Assembly: GCF_000224415.1 (NCBI RefSeq)
Contig: NZ_AFXQ01000009.1
Location: 57,047-121,046, forward strand
Reading direction: 5' to 3'
Source of the DNA: Citricoccus sp. CH26A
GTDB lineage: Bacteria; Actinomycetota; Actinomycetes; Actinomycetales; Micrococcaceae
Length of the DNA: 64,000 bases
Shown: one piece after another, positions 1 through 8,859 of the stretch
Numbering within the stretch: the first letter of the stretch is position 1
Layout: every line of letters begins with the position of its first letter
Notes under the pieces: model-generated
What the model was told of the DNA's origin: nothing
Database searches by the model: none
What the model saw: only the letters and a program-made list of their open reading frames with translations
Position numbers and translations under genes: made by a program

Positions 1-231
1 GTACATGTTCGTGCCGAGCTTCATGTCGCCGGCGTCCTGTGCCAGGGCGGACAGCAGGTGCACGGGTTGCAGGGTCGGCATGGCGCCGAGGTAGTGCTGC
101 AGCACCCAGAGTGAGTCGATCCCGGCGTCACGTGCGGCGCGGACCTGTTCGCGCAGCATGGAGACGCGGCTGGCGGGCACCACGTGCGCCGGGAAGTCAT
201 TCATCAGGGCAAGGCCGAACTTCAGGGCCAT
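1..231 (-). CDS. LLM-class flavin/F420-dependent oxidoreductase (N-terminal part, cut by window edge)
   Basis: The first 77 codons of a luciferase-like monooxygenase family protein are present; the rest lies beyond base 1. The start ATG is preceded by a good AAGGAG site. The visible part begins with the beta strand MALKFGLALMN and carries the region RAARDAGIDSLWVLQHYL and the strand MKLGTN, as in bacterial luciferase and F420-dependent reductases. Only 4 bases separate it from the stop of the upstream acyl-CoA ligase, so it is the third gene of a minus-strand operon. Whether it uses FMN or F420 cannot be read from this piece; the F420 operon at 49-56 kb makes F420 plausible. Confidence 0.8.
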   Translation of the reverse strand, partial: MALKFGLALMNDFPAHVVPASRVSMLREQVRAARDAGIDSLWVLQHYLGAMPTLQPVHLLSALAQDAGDMKLGTNMY

Positions 232-235
232 GGGA

Positions 236-2407
236 TCACTCCTTGTGGAACGGGTCGAGGACGAGGGCGGCGTCGACGATGGAGGCGCCGCCTCCCGGTG
301 TGCAGGAGACGACGACGGGGTTCAGATCGGCCTGCGTGATCCAGTCGGCACCGGCGAACAGGACGGAGAAGTCCACGATGAGCTGGGTCAGGGCCTCACG
401 GTCATGGGTGGTTCCGCGATGGCCGCGCAGTACGCGGTCGATGGCGAGCCCGTCGAGCGCGGCACCGGCCTCCTCGGCCGAGACGGGGCACTGGCGGAAC
501 GCCACGTCATCGAGCAGCTCCGCGAGCACCCCTCCGGCCCCGACCATGATCAGGGGGCCGAACCGCGGGTCGCGTACGCCGCCGATGATCACCTCGAGGC
601 CCCGGTGAAGCTCGGAGAGCAGCACGCCCTCGGGGTTCAGTTGGTTCTCGTCGACGATGCCCGTGAAATCGTGGATCGCCTGTTCGAGTTCAGCCTGATC
701 GCGCAGGCCGACCCGGACCAGACCCAGGTCGGACTTGTGGATGACGCCGGTGCAGAGTTGCTTGGCGACCAGCGGAAAGCCGATCTGCTGGGCCTTCTCG
801 ACGGCGTCGGCCGGGTCCATGGACAGGACCTCCCGGGCGACGGGCAGCCCGTGCTGCCGCAGGAACTCCTTGGCCTCATGCTCACCGGGCTCGTTCGCCA
901 GCCCTGCCGGGCGGGAGACCGACAGCACCTCCGGGCGGGCGGTGTCCTCCACCACGGTGCCCCGCAGGACGGACCAGCGGTGCAGGCCGGCCAGGGCGGT
1001 CAGCGCCGCGTCGACCGAACCGAAGGCCGGCGCCCCGCCGGCCCGCATGATCTGCTCACTGCGGCCTGTCAGGTTCTCGGCCGTCCAGGCCGAGACCACC
1101 GTGGGCTTGGTGCTGGCTTTCGCCGCGGAGATGAATCCGGGCAGCAGTCGCTCGGCGTCGTGGGCCCCCCAGGTGGGGATGGCGTACAGCACCATGTCGA
1201 ACTCGTCGGCGCGCTCGAGCTCGCCCAGGACGGTGCCGAGGAACTCGGAGTTGCCGATCACCTGGCCGGTGAGGTCGAAGGGGTTGCTGGGTGTCCCGAA
1301 ACGCATGTCCCGGGACAGCGCCTCGACGGTGCCGGCGGACAGGGGCGCAACGTCGAGTCCGAGCTCGCTGGCCCGGTCGGCGGCGTAGCTGCACTCGCCG
1401 CCGGACGGTGAGACGATGAGAAGGCGGCCTGACGCCGGCGGGTCCATGCGCGACATCAGTCCGGCGGTGTCGATGAGGGCGTCCACGGAGTCGACCTCGA
1501 GGACACCGAGCTGGGCCATGACATCGCGGAAGACCGCGTAGGAGCCGGCCAGCGCGCCGGTGTGGCTGAGCGAGCTGCGCTGCCCGGCGTCCGAACGGCC
1601 GACCTTCAGGACCAGGACGGGCTTGCCCGCCCGATGGGCCTTGGCCACGGCGGCCCGGAACGCCGAGACGTCGCGTAGGTCTTCGACGAACAGGGCGATC
1701 ACCCGGGTGGGTCCGTCATCGGCCAGCGCCTCGACGAGTTCGGCGACATCGATGTCCCCCTCGTTGCCGACACTGACGAACCCGCGCACGCCGATGCCGC
1801 GTCCCTGGGCACGGTTGAACAGGTTCACGGCCATTCCGCCGCTCTGGCTGACGATGCTGATGCCACCGGGGGTGTGGGCGTCGGTGATGTTGAGCGTCGG
1901 ACAGGGCACCACGTTGTCCACGACGCTGACGGCACCGATGCAGTTCGGCCCGATCAGCCGGCTGCCCCCTGCCCGGGCCACGTGGACGAGATCCTGCTGG
2001 GCTTCCCTGCCGGCCGGACCGTCCTCGGCGAAGCCGGCCGAGCACACGGTGATGACCTTGACCCCGGCCTCCACGCAGTCGCGGACGGCCTGCTGCACCA
2101 GATCACTGCGCACCAGGATCATCGCGGCATCCACCGGCCGGCCGATGTGGCGCACCGTGGGATAGCACGTCAGGCCGTTGATCTCGGTGTGCCGCGGGTT
2201 GACCGGGTAGACCGCCCCTGCATAACCGGTCCGCAGAAGATTGGTCAGGCTGCGGGACGAGTAACCGTCCGGGTTGGCAGAGGCTCCGACCAAGGCGATG
2301 GAGCGAGGGGCGAACACCGCGCCGAGGTCCACGGACGGACCTTCCGGGGCGATGCCGCTGGCGGTTCCATCGGGGGACTCGACAGTGATCGATACGGGGG
2401 TGCTCAT
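236..2407 (-). CDS. Acetate--CoA ligase-like (ADP-forming) acyl-CoA synthetase, fused alpha-beta type
   Basis: A 723-residue fused NDP-forming acyl-CoA synthetase: an N-terminal CoA-binding Rossmann domain (FAPRSIALVGAS near residue 32), a succinyl-CoA-ligase-like flavodoxin domain with SLSHTGALAGS holding the phosphohistidine, and a C-terminal ATP-grasp domain (FPLVAKQL, GVIHKSDLG, GLEVIIGG). The family makes or breaks acyl-CoA with ATP/ADP and phosphate. The start overlaps the stop of the upstream OYE-type reductase by an ATGA, so the two are translationally coupled. The operon context points to an unusual organic acid rather than acetate; the acyl substrate is unknown. Confidence 0.9.
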   Translation of the reverse strand: MSTPVSITVESPDGTASGIAPEGPSVDLGAVFAPRSIALVGASANPDGYSSRSLTNLLRTGYAGAVYPVNPRHTEINGLTCYPTVRHIGRPVDAAMILVRSDLVQQAVRDCVEAGVKVITVCSAGFAEDGPAGREAQQDLVHVARAGGSRLIGPNCIGAVSVVDNVVPCPTLNITDAHTPGGISIVSQSGGMAVNLFNRAQGRGIGVRGFVSVGNEGDIDVAELVEALADDGPTRVIALFVEDLRDVSAFRAAVAKAHRAGKPVLVLKVGRSDAGQRSSLSHTGALAGSYAVFRDVMAQLGVLEVDSVDALIDTAGLMSRMDPPASGRLLIVSPSGGECSYAADRASELGLDVAPLSAGTVEALSRDMRFGTPSNPFDLTGQVIGNSEFLGTVLGELERADEFDMVLYAIPTWGAHDAERLLPGFISAAKASTKPTVVSAWTAENLTGRSEQIMRAGGAPAFGSVDAALTALAGLHRWSVLRGTVVEDTARPEVLSVSRPAGLANEPGEHEAKEFLRQHGLPVAREVLSMDPADAVEKAQQIGFPLVAKQLCTGVIHKSDLGLVRVGLRDQAELEQAIHDFTGIVDENQLNPEGVLLSELHRGLEVIIGGVRDPRFGPLIMVGAGGVLAELLDDVAFRQCPVSAEEAGAALDGLAIDRVLRGHRGTTHDREALTQLIVDFSVLFAGADWITQADLNPVVVSCTPGGGASIVDAALVLDPFHKE

Positions 2408-4449
2408 GGCCTGCTCCCGGGGGCGGTGAGCACGGCCGTCGCCGACGACGTCCGGCCCTGCTCCTGCAGGATCTTGGCCAGCGCATAGGCCTGACGGGTG
2501 GCGAAGACAAGTCGGCGCGGTGCGTAGGCGTCCCCGAGCAGGTGGACGTCACCGTGCAGCTCGCGCAACTCCTCGAACAGCCCGCTCTCGGAGACACCGC
2601 CACAGGCCAGGACCACGGAGTCGACGCCCGTCAGGCGGTCCTCGACGCCGGAGTAGACGTTGCGTGTGGTGGCGGACCCGCCGCCGACCGCGACGACCTC
2701 CTCCATGCAGCGGATCGTAACCCCTTGCGCGCTGAGCCGACCCAGGATCCCGCCGATGATGTAGCGACCCAGCAACTGGCCCGGGCCGTTCGTGCCGTAG
2801 ACCACCGTGACGTCATGCCCCCGGGAGCTCAGGTGGTCGGCCACGGCGAGGGGCGGCATGTGGTCGTCCTGGGCCACGACGACGACCCGGCGGCCGGGGA
2901 CGGCGGCGCCCGAGAGCACGTCCCTGATCTCAAGCACGTCCTGGCCCTCGACGCCCGCAATGTCCGGACGGCGCGCCGAGGCGCCCGTGGCGACGGCGAC
3001 CGTGTCGGCGTTCTCGGCAAGCACCCCTTCCACCGTGGCGGTGTGGTCGAGGCGGACCCGGACCCCGGCCTCTGCCAGGCGCCTCCGCTGCCATTCGAGG
3101 TACTGGTCGAACCGCTCATGACAGGGCGCGGCAGCGGCGATCCTCAACTGGCCGCCCAGGGCGTCCGCGGCCTCCCACAACTCGACCCGGTGACCGCTCT
3201 CGGCCGCGAGGGCGGCCAGTTCCATGCCGGCCGGGCCGCCACCGACCACGAGCAGGCGCCGCGGGGCGGCGGCTCGCTGCCAGGGCCCCTCCAGTTCCTG
3301 GCTCGTGTGGGGGTTGACCGCGCATCCGAACGGCAACCCGTCCACGTAGCGGCGGCTGATGCACTCATTGCCGCCGACGCACGGACGGATCGCCTCGGTG
3401 CGTCCCTGGGCCGCCTTGGTGAGCAGTTGACCGTCGGCGATGTGCGCCCGGGCCATGCCGACGACGTCGGCCTCGCCGGCAGCCAGGATCCGTTCCGCGA
3501 TCTCCGGGGAGCTGACGAGCCCGGTATGGACGATGGGCAGGCGGACCGTGCGCTTGAGTTCGCCCGACAGGCCCGCCCATTGGCCGGCGTCGTAGAAGTG
3601 GGGCTGGATGTAGCTGGGGTTGCCCCATGGCGTGCCGACGACCGCATGGATGAAGTCGATGAGTCCTGTGGACTCGAGGTAGGCGGCGATCTCGCGACCG
3701 CCTGTGGCGTCGTAACCACCGGGGACGTCCTCCACGAGGTTGAGCCGCACGCCCACGGCCATCGAGTCGCCCACGGCGTCGCGGATGGCGGTCAGTACCT
3801 CGACGACGAACCGGGCCCGGTTCTCCAGGGAGCCGCCGTAGGCGTCCTGGCGCTGGTTCGTCAGCGGGGAGAGGAACCACTGGAGCATGTCGTCGTGGTT
3901 GGCATGGAGTTCGATGCCGTCCAGTCCGGCACGTCGGGCCTGTTCCGCCGAGAACCGGTACTCCTCGACGAACCACGCGATCTCACGGGTTGTCAGCACG
4001 TGCGGCAGGGCGTTGCCGACCGGTGCGCTGAGCCGGGCGGACGGCGCGTGGGGGAATCCGCCGATCATGGTCATCTGGCAGGTGACCACGGCGCCGGCCG
4101 CGTGCAGGGTGTCCGTGACCCAGCGGACTCGGTCCACGAAGTAGGGCAGCCGGAAGTATCCCTTGGTCTCGGCGCTGATGCCCGATGGCTCGAAACCGGG
4201 GATGAACTGGTTCTGGATCCTTCCGGTGACCCCGCCGATCCACGCCACACCGGCCTTGGCCCGGGACTCGAGGTAGGCGATGGTCCGGGCGGCGTCCCTG
4301 TCGTCCGCGCTCCAGAGGTTGCCGATCGCCGAGTTGTGCGGAGGCATCATGACGCGATTGCGAAGGCGCATCGGTCCCAGCATCGTGCTGGTGAACAGGT
4401 GCGGGAACGCATGTCCCGGCACGCTTTCCAATTCGTGCTCATGATCCAT
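2404..4449 (-). CDS. NADH:flavin oxidoreductase / 2,4-dienoyl-CoA reductase family protein
   Basis: A 681-residue member of the Old Yellow Enzyme/2,4-dienoyl-CoA reductase class. The N-terminal FMN TIM barrel has LRNRVMMPPH, GLDGIELHANHD and the strand LPIVHTGLV. A Cys-containing linker follows (CVGGNECISRR, then FGCAVNP, consistent with the 4Fe-4S site), then an FAD/NAD(P)-binding half starting at LLVVGGGPAGMELA. Such enzymes reduce C=C bonds of enones or dienoyl-CoAs. The start at 4449 sits exactly 7 bases after a good -10 box, implying a leaderless mRNA; a GTG at 4422 with GGAAA upstream is the alternative start. First gene of the minus-strand operon. Confidence 0.88.
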   Translation of the reverse strand: MDHEHELESVPGHAFPHLFTSTMLGPMRLRNRVMMPPHNSAIGNLWSADDRDAARTIAYLESRAKAGVAWIGGVTGRIQNQFIPGFEPSGISAETKGYFRLPYFVDRVRWVTDTLHAAGAVVTCQMTMIGGFPHAPSARLSAPVGNALPHVLTTREIAWFVEEYRFSAEQARRAGLDGIELHANHDDMLQWFLSPLTNQRQDAYGGSLENRARFVVEVLTAIRDAVGDSMAVGVRLNLVEDVPGGYDATGGREIAAYLESTGLIDFIHAVVGTPWGNPSYIQPHFYDAGQWAGLSGELKRTVRLPIVHTGLVSSPEIAERILAAGEADVVGMARAHIADGQLLTKAAQGRTEAIRPCVGGNECISRRYVDGLPFGCAVNPHTSQELEGPWQRAAAPRRLLVVGGGPAGMELAALAAESGHRVELWEAADALGGQLRIAAAAPCHERFDQYLEWQRRRLAEAGVRVRLDHTATVEGVLAENADTVAVATGASARRPDIAGVEGQDVLEIRDVLSGAAVPGRRVVVVAQDDHMPPLAVADHLSSRGHDVTVVYGTNGPGQLLGRYIIGGILGRLSAQGVTIRCMEEVVAVGGGSATTRNVYSGVEDRLTGVDSVVLACGGVSESGLFEELRELHGDVHLLGDAYAPRRLVFATRQAYALAKILQEQGRTSSATAVLTAPGSRP

Positions 4450-4484
4450 ATAATTAAGGTAGTTCTCCGGTGGGAACGGGTCAA
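4449..4484 (-). promoter_or_regulatory. Promoter of the OYE operon, probably leaderless, with AT-rich motif
   Basis: On the minus strand a -35 TTGACC (4484-4479) and a -10 TACCTT (4461-4456) are 17 bases apart. The predicted transcription start falls on the A of the ATG at 4449. The AT-rich stretch AATTAT between -10 and start codon resembles the AT motifs in front of other operons here. Confidence 0.5.
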
Positions 4485-4631
4485 GGCGAATGGCGCCGGG
4501 TCGTGGCTCCGCGGTGTGCGGTCGGCCGCCGACACCCACGCGTGCCCGCCGGGTGCATAGAGTCGTCCTGGCCGGTGAGGCGGTGAACGGCCATCGGCTT
4601 CGGGGCGAGAACCTAAGAGTTGGGAGTGGAC

Positions 4632-5417
4632 ATGTCTTCAGTTGGTGTGACTGTCGAGCAGGAGGCCGGGGTCGTCCGGATCCGGCTCGAGCGCCCGGAA
4701 CGGCGCAATGCCTACGACATCGAGATGGCCCGGGCCATGATCGACGGCCTCCAGGCCGCCTCGCGCGCTGAGGCCGTGGTGATCACCGGCAGTGGCGGGT
4801 CGTTCTGCGCGGGAGGTGCCCTGGGGCAGCTCAGCGATCCCGACCCGGAGGAACTCCGCGACCTGTTCACCACATCGTTGCGACTGGTCGACGCCATCCG
4901 CGCCTGTCCTCGCCCCGTCATCGCCGCCGTCGACGGCCCTGCTGCCGGTGGCGGGAACGAGCTGGTCATCGCCTGCGACTTCGCGATCGCGACCAGCCGC
5001 TCGACGTTCGGCCAGACCGGTCCCAAGGTCGGCTCGGCCCCGGTGCTTGGAGCCACTAATCTCGCCTCCGTCCAGATCGGTGAGAAGCGGGCCAAGGAGA
5101 TGTCCTTGATGTGCCGTCGCTACAGCGCGGAGCAGGCCCTGGCGATGGGCCTGATCAACGAGGTGGTGGCCGATGGCCAGCTTGATGAGGCGGTGAACCG
5201 CTGGCTCGCTGAGATCCACCAGCTCAGCCCGCGATACCTGGAGATCGCCAAGGTGAGCTCGAACCTGTGGTGGAACGCCTCGAAGGACAACATGCAGGCG
5301 GGCCTGGAGACGCTCATCCAGGCCATCGGGAGCGATGACATGCGAGAGGGGAGTCGGGCCTTCATGGAGAAGCGCAAGCCCAGGTTCCGGGACACGCCTC
5401 GGCCGGCGTCCTCGTGA
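4632..5417 (+). CDS. MenB/BadI-type enoyl-CoA hydratase-fold hydrolase (2-ketocyclohexanecarboxyl-CoA hydrolase-like)
   Basis: A 261-residue crotonase-fold protein. ATG 4632 was chosen because GGGAG lies 5 bases upstream; a TTG at 4620 is possible. The oxyanion-hole segments are FCAGGALGQL and AGGGNELVIACD. The central block FGQTGPKVGS followed by GEKRAKEM-LMCRRYSAEQALAMGLINEVV is the signature shared by dihydroxynaphthoyl-CoA synthase (MenB) and 2-ketocyclohexanecarboxyl-CoA hydrolase (BadI), not of ordinary enoyl-CoA hydratases. No other menaquinone genes are nearby, while acyl-CoA dehydrogenases follow, so a ring-cleaving C-C hydrolase acting on a cyclic beta-keto acyl-CoA is the better guess. 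Exact substrate unknown. Confidence 0.8.
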   Translation: MSSVGVTVEQEAGVVRIRLERPERRNAYDIEMARAMIDGLQAASRAEAVVITGSGGSFCAGGALGQLSDPDPEELRDLFTTSLRLVDAIRACPRPVIAAVDGPAAGGGNELVIACDFAIATSRSTFGQTGPKVGSAPVLGATNLASVQIGEKRAKEMSLMCRRYSAEQALAMGLINEVVADGQLDEAVNRWLAEIHQLSPRYLEIAKVSSNLWWNASKDNMQAGLETLIQAIGSDDMREGSRAFMEKRKPRFRDTPRPASS

Positions 5418-5481
5418 CCAGGGCAGGCACCCTGACCTGAGGCTGGCCGGCTGAGGGAAGGGGGCTTCTCGTTCGCCGGCC

Positions 5482-5518
5482 TATCTAGTATAATGAATAA
5501 GACAGACATAACGATTGT
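5482..5518 (+). promoter_or_regulatory. Promoter/operator-like AT-rich site before the acyl-CoA dehydrogenase operon
   Basis: A perfect -10 TATAAT at 5489-5494 sits in an AT island with TAATGAATAAG and, downstream, ACGATTGTC. It belongs to the recurrent TAAT-AT / ATTGT motif family of this window. The -35 is weak (TTCTCG at 5466), so activation or sigma variation is possible. Confidence 0.45.
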
Positions 5519-5598
5519 CGGCCCGAGCGGATCCTGCTGCAGAGCGCAGCGACGCTCCGGCTACGTGAACGAATTCAATGCAATTGGAGGTGGGGGCC

Positions 5599-6759
5599 GT
5601 GACGGTTTCCGTTGTTGATGAGCATGCTGAGATCCGGGACCTGGCCGCCCAAGTGGCCCGAGAGGTCTACGCGCCGATGGCCGAGGAGCTGGATGTCACC
5701 AGGACCCCGATCTCCCTGGCCGAGCGGAAACGCCTGGGCGACCTGGGCTTTCTGGGGATCGCGCACTCGGAGAAGTACGGCGGCGCCGGGGCCCCGCTGT
5801 CGCAGGCGCTCGCCGTGATCGAGGAGTTCGCCAAGGTCTGCCGGCCGGCTGCGTTCCAGATCTTCGAGTCGAACACGGGGCCCGCCCAGGTCATCCATCA
5901 CCTGGGCACGGAGGAGCAGCGTGAGCGGCTCCTGCCAGACATCATCACCGGTGACAAGACCATGGCCGTGGCCATTTCCGAGCCCGACGCTGGCTCCGCG
6001 GCGACCGACGCCCGGACGACGGCCCGCCCCGTGGGCGACGGCTATGTGGTGAACGGGAACAAGCGTTGGATCTCCAACGGCGGCGAGGCCGATCACTACC
6101 TGGTGTACGCGCGCCTCTCGGACGCTCCCGGGGCGAAGGGGATCGGGGCCATCGTCGTCGACAAGACGATGCCGGGGGTCAGCTTCGGGGCCTCCGAGCG
6201 GCTCATGGGCTTCCGCGGGATCCCGTCCGCGGACGTCATCTTCGATGACGTGTTGGTCCCGAAGGAGAACGTCGTCGTCCCCGCGGGTGAGTTCAGCTCG
6301 CTGTTCGGGGCCTTCTCGATCGAGCGCATGGGGAATGCGACCATGTCGCTCGCCATCGGCCAGGCAGCGCTGGACAAGACGCTGTCGTACGTGCAGGAGC
6401 GGCAGCAGTTCGGCAAGGACCTCATCGAGTTCCAGTCGATGCAGATGATGGTGGCGGACATGGTGCTGCAGGTCGAGGCTGCACGGTTGCTCGTCGAGCG
6501 GGCAGCCGGCAGCGTGAAGGACGGCATCCCGAACCCGCTGCAGGTCTCCTTGGCCAAGTGCACCGCCAACGAGATGGCGAAGAAGGTCACCGACCTGGCC
6601 ATCCAGGCGCACGGCGGCAATGGGTACACCGAGGAGTACGGCCTGGAGCGGCTGCACCGCGACGCCCACGGCTGGGCGATCGCCGGCGGCACCCCCTCGA
6701 TGCAGCGTATCCGCATCGTCTCCGAGGTCCTCGGGCGTCGATTCGACCAGCGCGGCTGA
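5599..6759 (+). CDS. Acyl-CoA dehydrogenase (LCAD/IVD-type catalytic base)
   Basis: A 386-residue FAD acyl-CoA dehydrogenase. GTG 5599 was chosen because GGAGG lies 8 bases upstream; an in-frame ATG at 5578 has no ribosome site. FAD/substrate motifs include AISEPDAGS and WISNGGEADHY, then YVQERQQFGKDLIEFQ and IQAHGGNGYTEEYGLER. The usual C-terminal catalytic IYEGT is replaced by IAGGT, so the base is probably the Glu in FSIERMG, as in isovaleryl- and long-chain-CoA dehydrogenases. Expected reaction: alpha,beta-desaturation of a branched or cyclic acyl-CoA passing electrons to ETF. Substrate unknown. Starts an operon of two dehydrogenases and an amidohydrolase. Confidence 0.88.
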   Translation: MTVSVVDEHAEIRDLAAQVAREVYAPMAEELDVTRTPISLAERKRLGDLGFLGIAHSEKYGGAGAPLSQALAVIEEFAKVCRPAAFQIFESNTGPAQVIHHLGTEEQRERLLPDIITGDKTMAVAISEPDAGSAATDARTTARPVGDGYVVNGNKRWISNGGEADHYLVYARLSDAPGAKGIGAIVVDKTMPGVSFGASERLMGFRGIPSADVIFDDVLVPKENVVVPAGEFSSLFGAFSIERMGNATMSLAIGQAALDKTLSYVQERQQFGKDLIEFQSMQMMVADMVLQVEAARLLVERAAGSVKDGIPNPLQVSLAKCTANEMAKKVTDLAIQAHGGNGYTEEYGLERLHRDAHGWAIAGGTPSMQRIRIVSEVLGRRFDQRG

Positions 6760-6763
6760 CGGT

Positions 6764-6791
6764 TCCGTCCGGGGCGTGAGCCCCGGACGGA
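6764..6791 (+). terminator. Intergenic hairpin between the two acyl-CoA dehydrogenase genes
   Basis: A perfect 12-bp stem (TCCGTCCGGGGC / GCCCCGGACGGA) with a 4-base loop GTGA directly follows the stop at 6759. No T-run follows, so it may be a partial terminator or an mRNA-stabilising hairpin that lets the first gene be expressed more than the next. Confidence 0.5.
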
Positions 6792-6842
6792 GCCCGGTCC
6801 TCAGGGGCCGTATCTTCTGTATCAAGACGTAGGCGAGATTCG

Positions 6843-8042
6843 ATGAGCGGGAAAGCGGGATGTGCAGTGAGCGTTGACCTTCAAGACGTGACCGGTGTGG
6901 AGTCGGTCGGCGGGCTGTTCGACCTGAGCGGGGCCCACCAAGAGATCCAGCGGCGTGCACGGGCGCTCGCTGCCGACATGGAGGCGGTGGCACACGAGGC
7001 GGACGAGTACACCGAGCTCTACGAGCCGATGCGTGCCGCGCTCGCAGCCTCCGGGCTGGCCGGTCACGTGGTTCCGGCGGCGTACGGCGGTCACTCGGAG
7101 CAGCTTGACCCCCTGGCCATCTCGCTGATCCGCGAGGCGCTGATGTACACGTCGGCCCACCTGGACTCGCTCTTCGGCATGCAGGGAATCGGCTCGTACA
7201 CGCTGACCGTCGGTGGGGCCGAGGACCTCAAGCAGCACTGGTTGCCGAAGGTCGTCTCGATGCAGGCCATCGCCGCCATCGCCCTGACCGAGCCTGACGT
7301 CGGTTCGGACCTTCGGGCCATCACCACCACCATCGAGGAGGTCGAGGGCGGGCTGCGGATCCGCGGCCGAAAGTCCTTCATCACCAACGGCGGGGCCGCC
7401 TCCTTCTACTGTGTCCTGGGCCGTGAGGGCGAGGGTTACTCGATGGCCCTGGTCCCGGCGGACGCGGTGGGCCTGACGGCTCGCCCGGGTGACGACCTGA
7501 TCGCCCCGCACATCCTCGGTGAACTCGAGTTCGACGACGTCGTGGTCCCGGCCGACCATCGCCTGGGCGTGACCGGCAAGGCGTTCTCCCTCATGCTCCA
7601 GGCCCTCGCGGTGTTCCGTGCCTCGGTGGCCGGTTCCGCCGTGGGCCTGGCGCAGGCGGCCCTCGACGAGGCCGTCGCCCACGCCAAGACGCGGGAGCAG
7701 TTCGGCGCCCCGCTGTTCGAGCTCGGCGCCGTGTCCCAGTCGCTGGCCCTGTCCTGGGTCGAGGTGGAGACCATCCGCTCGATGGCCTACCGGGCTGCTT
7801 CCCTGGCGACCACGGATCCCCTGGGCAACATCCACTTCTCGTCGATGGCCAAGGTCTCCGCCACTGAAACGGCCGGCCGCATCGTCGACCGGTCCGTCCA
7901 GGTCATGGGGCGGTTCGGCCTGGTGCGCGGGTCGAAGATCGAAAGGCTCTATCGCAATGCGCGTCCGGCGCGCATCTACGAAGGCTCCACTGAGGTCCTG
8001 CTGGATTCCATCGCCCGCCGGCTGAAGAAGGAGAACCGGTGA
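6843..8042 (+). CDS. Acyl-CoA dehydrogenase (MCAD-type catalytic Glu)
   Basis: A 399-residue acyl-CoA dehydrogenase with ALTEPDVGSD and FITNGGAAS (FAD/substrate contact), AKTREQFGAPLFE and QVMGRFGLVRGSKIERL, and a C-terminal RIYEGSTEV with the catalytic Glu near residue 380. It therefore differs in active-site layout from the upstream paralogue, and the two may act at different steps or on different chain types. The start ATG 6843 lacks a strong ribosome site; GTG 6867 is an alternative. The stop overlaps the next gene by GTGA. Confidence 0.88.
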   Translation: MSGKAGCAVSVDLQDVTGVESVGGLFDLSGAHQEIQRRARALAADMEAVAHEADEYTELYEPMRAALAASGLAGHVVPAAYGGHSEQLDPLAISLIREALMYTSAHLDSLFGMQGIGSYTLTVGGAEDLKQHWLPKVVSMQAIAAIALTEPDVGSDLRAITTTIEEVEGGLRIRGRKSFITNGGAASFYCVLGREGEGYSMALVPADAVGLTARPGDDLIAPHILGELEFDDVVVPADHRLGVTGKAFSLMLQALAVFRASVAGSAVGLAQAALDEAVAHAKTREQFGAPLFELGAVSQSLALSWVEVETIRSMAYRAASLATTDPLGNIHFSSMAKVSATETAGRIVDRSVQVMGRFGLVRGSKIERLYRNARPARIYEGSTEVLLDSIARRLKKENR

Positions 8043-8845
8043 ATCCCGAGTTCATCATCGACGCCCACACCCATGTCTGGCCGGACAAGATCGCCGGCCT
8101 CGCCCTGAACTCCAACCCGGTCCCTGGCCTTGAACCGCGTGGCGATGGCACCGTCTCCGGACTGGACGCGGCCATGGACGCCCACGGCGTCACCTCCAGT
8201 TGCTGTCTGGGCATCGCCAACGAAGCCCGCCACGTGGACTCCGTCAACCGGTTCGTGGCCGGCCTGGCGAATGACCGCAGGCATCCGGTGGGCACCGTCC
8301 ACGTCGGCCTGTCGGTCGAGGAGAACATGGCGAGCCTGCGGCGCCACGGCATCAAGACCGTTAAGTTGCATCCGCTGTTCCAGAACTTCGCGCTGAACGA
8401 CCCGCGGTTGTGGGAGATCCTGGACGCCTTCGGGTCCGAGATCTCGGTGATCACCCATGTCGGCGAGGGGGGTGACGCACGGACCAATGCGCTGTCGAGT
8501 CCGAAGATGATCGCCGATATCGCCCGGCAGTTCCCTGCCCTGACGCTGATGGCATGTCACTTCGGGGGGTACAAGATCCTGGACGACGCCGAGGAGATGC
8601 TCTCCGGCGCCGATGTCATCCTGGAGACCTCGTGGCCGCCTACCCTGACCGCCCTCGCGCCCGACCGGGTGCGGCGCCTGATCCGCAACCACGGCGCAGA
8701 ACGGATCATCTTCGGGTCTGACTGGCCCATGACGAATCCAGGGGAGGAGATCGCGGCGATCCACGCGCTCGGCCTCACAGATGACGAGACCCGGATGGTG
8801 CTCGGCACCAATCTTGCCCGGCTGCTCCAGTTGTCGAACGGCTGA
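8039..8845 (+). CDS. Amidohydrolase 2 family metal-dependent hydrolase/decarboxylase
   Basis: A 268-residue TIM-barrel amidohydrolase of the ACMSD/OMA-hydratase class (amidohydro_2). Metal ligands visible are DAHTHVW at the N-terminus, HP in VKLHPLF, the His of THVGEGGD, CHFGG and the final Asp in IFGSDWPM. Members decarboxylate or hydrate/hydrolyse ring-derived carboxylic acids. GTG start overlaps the upstream dehydrogenase stop (GTGA), so it is coupled to beta-oxidation enzymes. Role here might be hydrolysis or decarboxylation of a ring-cleavage product; this is inference. Confidence 0.82.
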   Translation: MNPEFIIDAHTHVWPDKIAGLALNSNPVPGLEPRGDGTVSGLDAAMDAHGVTSSCCLGIANEARHVDSVNRFVAGLANDRRHPVGTVHVGLSVEENMASLRRHGIKTVKLHPLFQNFALNDPRLWEILDAFGSEISVITHVGEGGDARTNALSSPKMIADIARQFPALTLMACHFGGYKILDDAEEMLSGADVILETSWPPTLTALAPDRVRRLIRNHGAERIIFGSDWPMTNPGEEIAAIHALGLTDDETRMVLGTNLARLLQLSNG

Positions 8846-8859
8846 GCCTACTCCGGTGC

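Noticed and set aside
2542..4560. 672-codon open frame antisense to the OYE-type reductase
   Set aside because: Composition-driven shadow of a high-GC gene; low-complexity Asp/Gly/His-rich translation with no family features, and the opposite strand codes a full enzyme.
4632..5417. Assigning this gene as menB
   Set aside because: The MenB/BadI signature is shared, but no men genes are adjacent and the neighbours are acyl-CoA dehydrogenases, so a menaquinone role is not supported by context.
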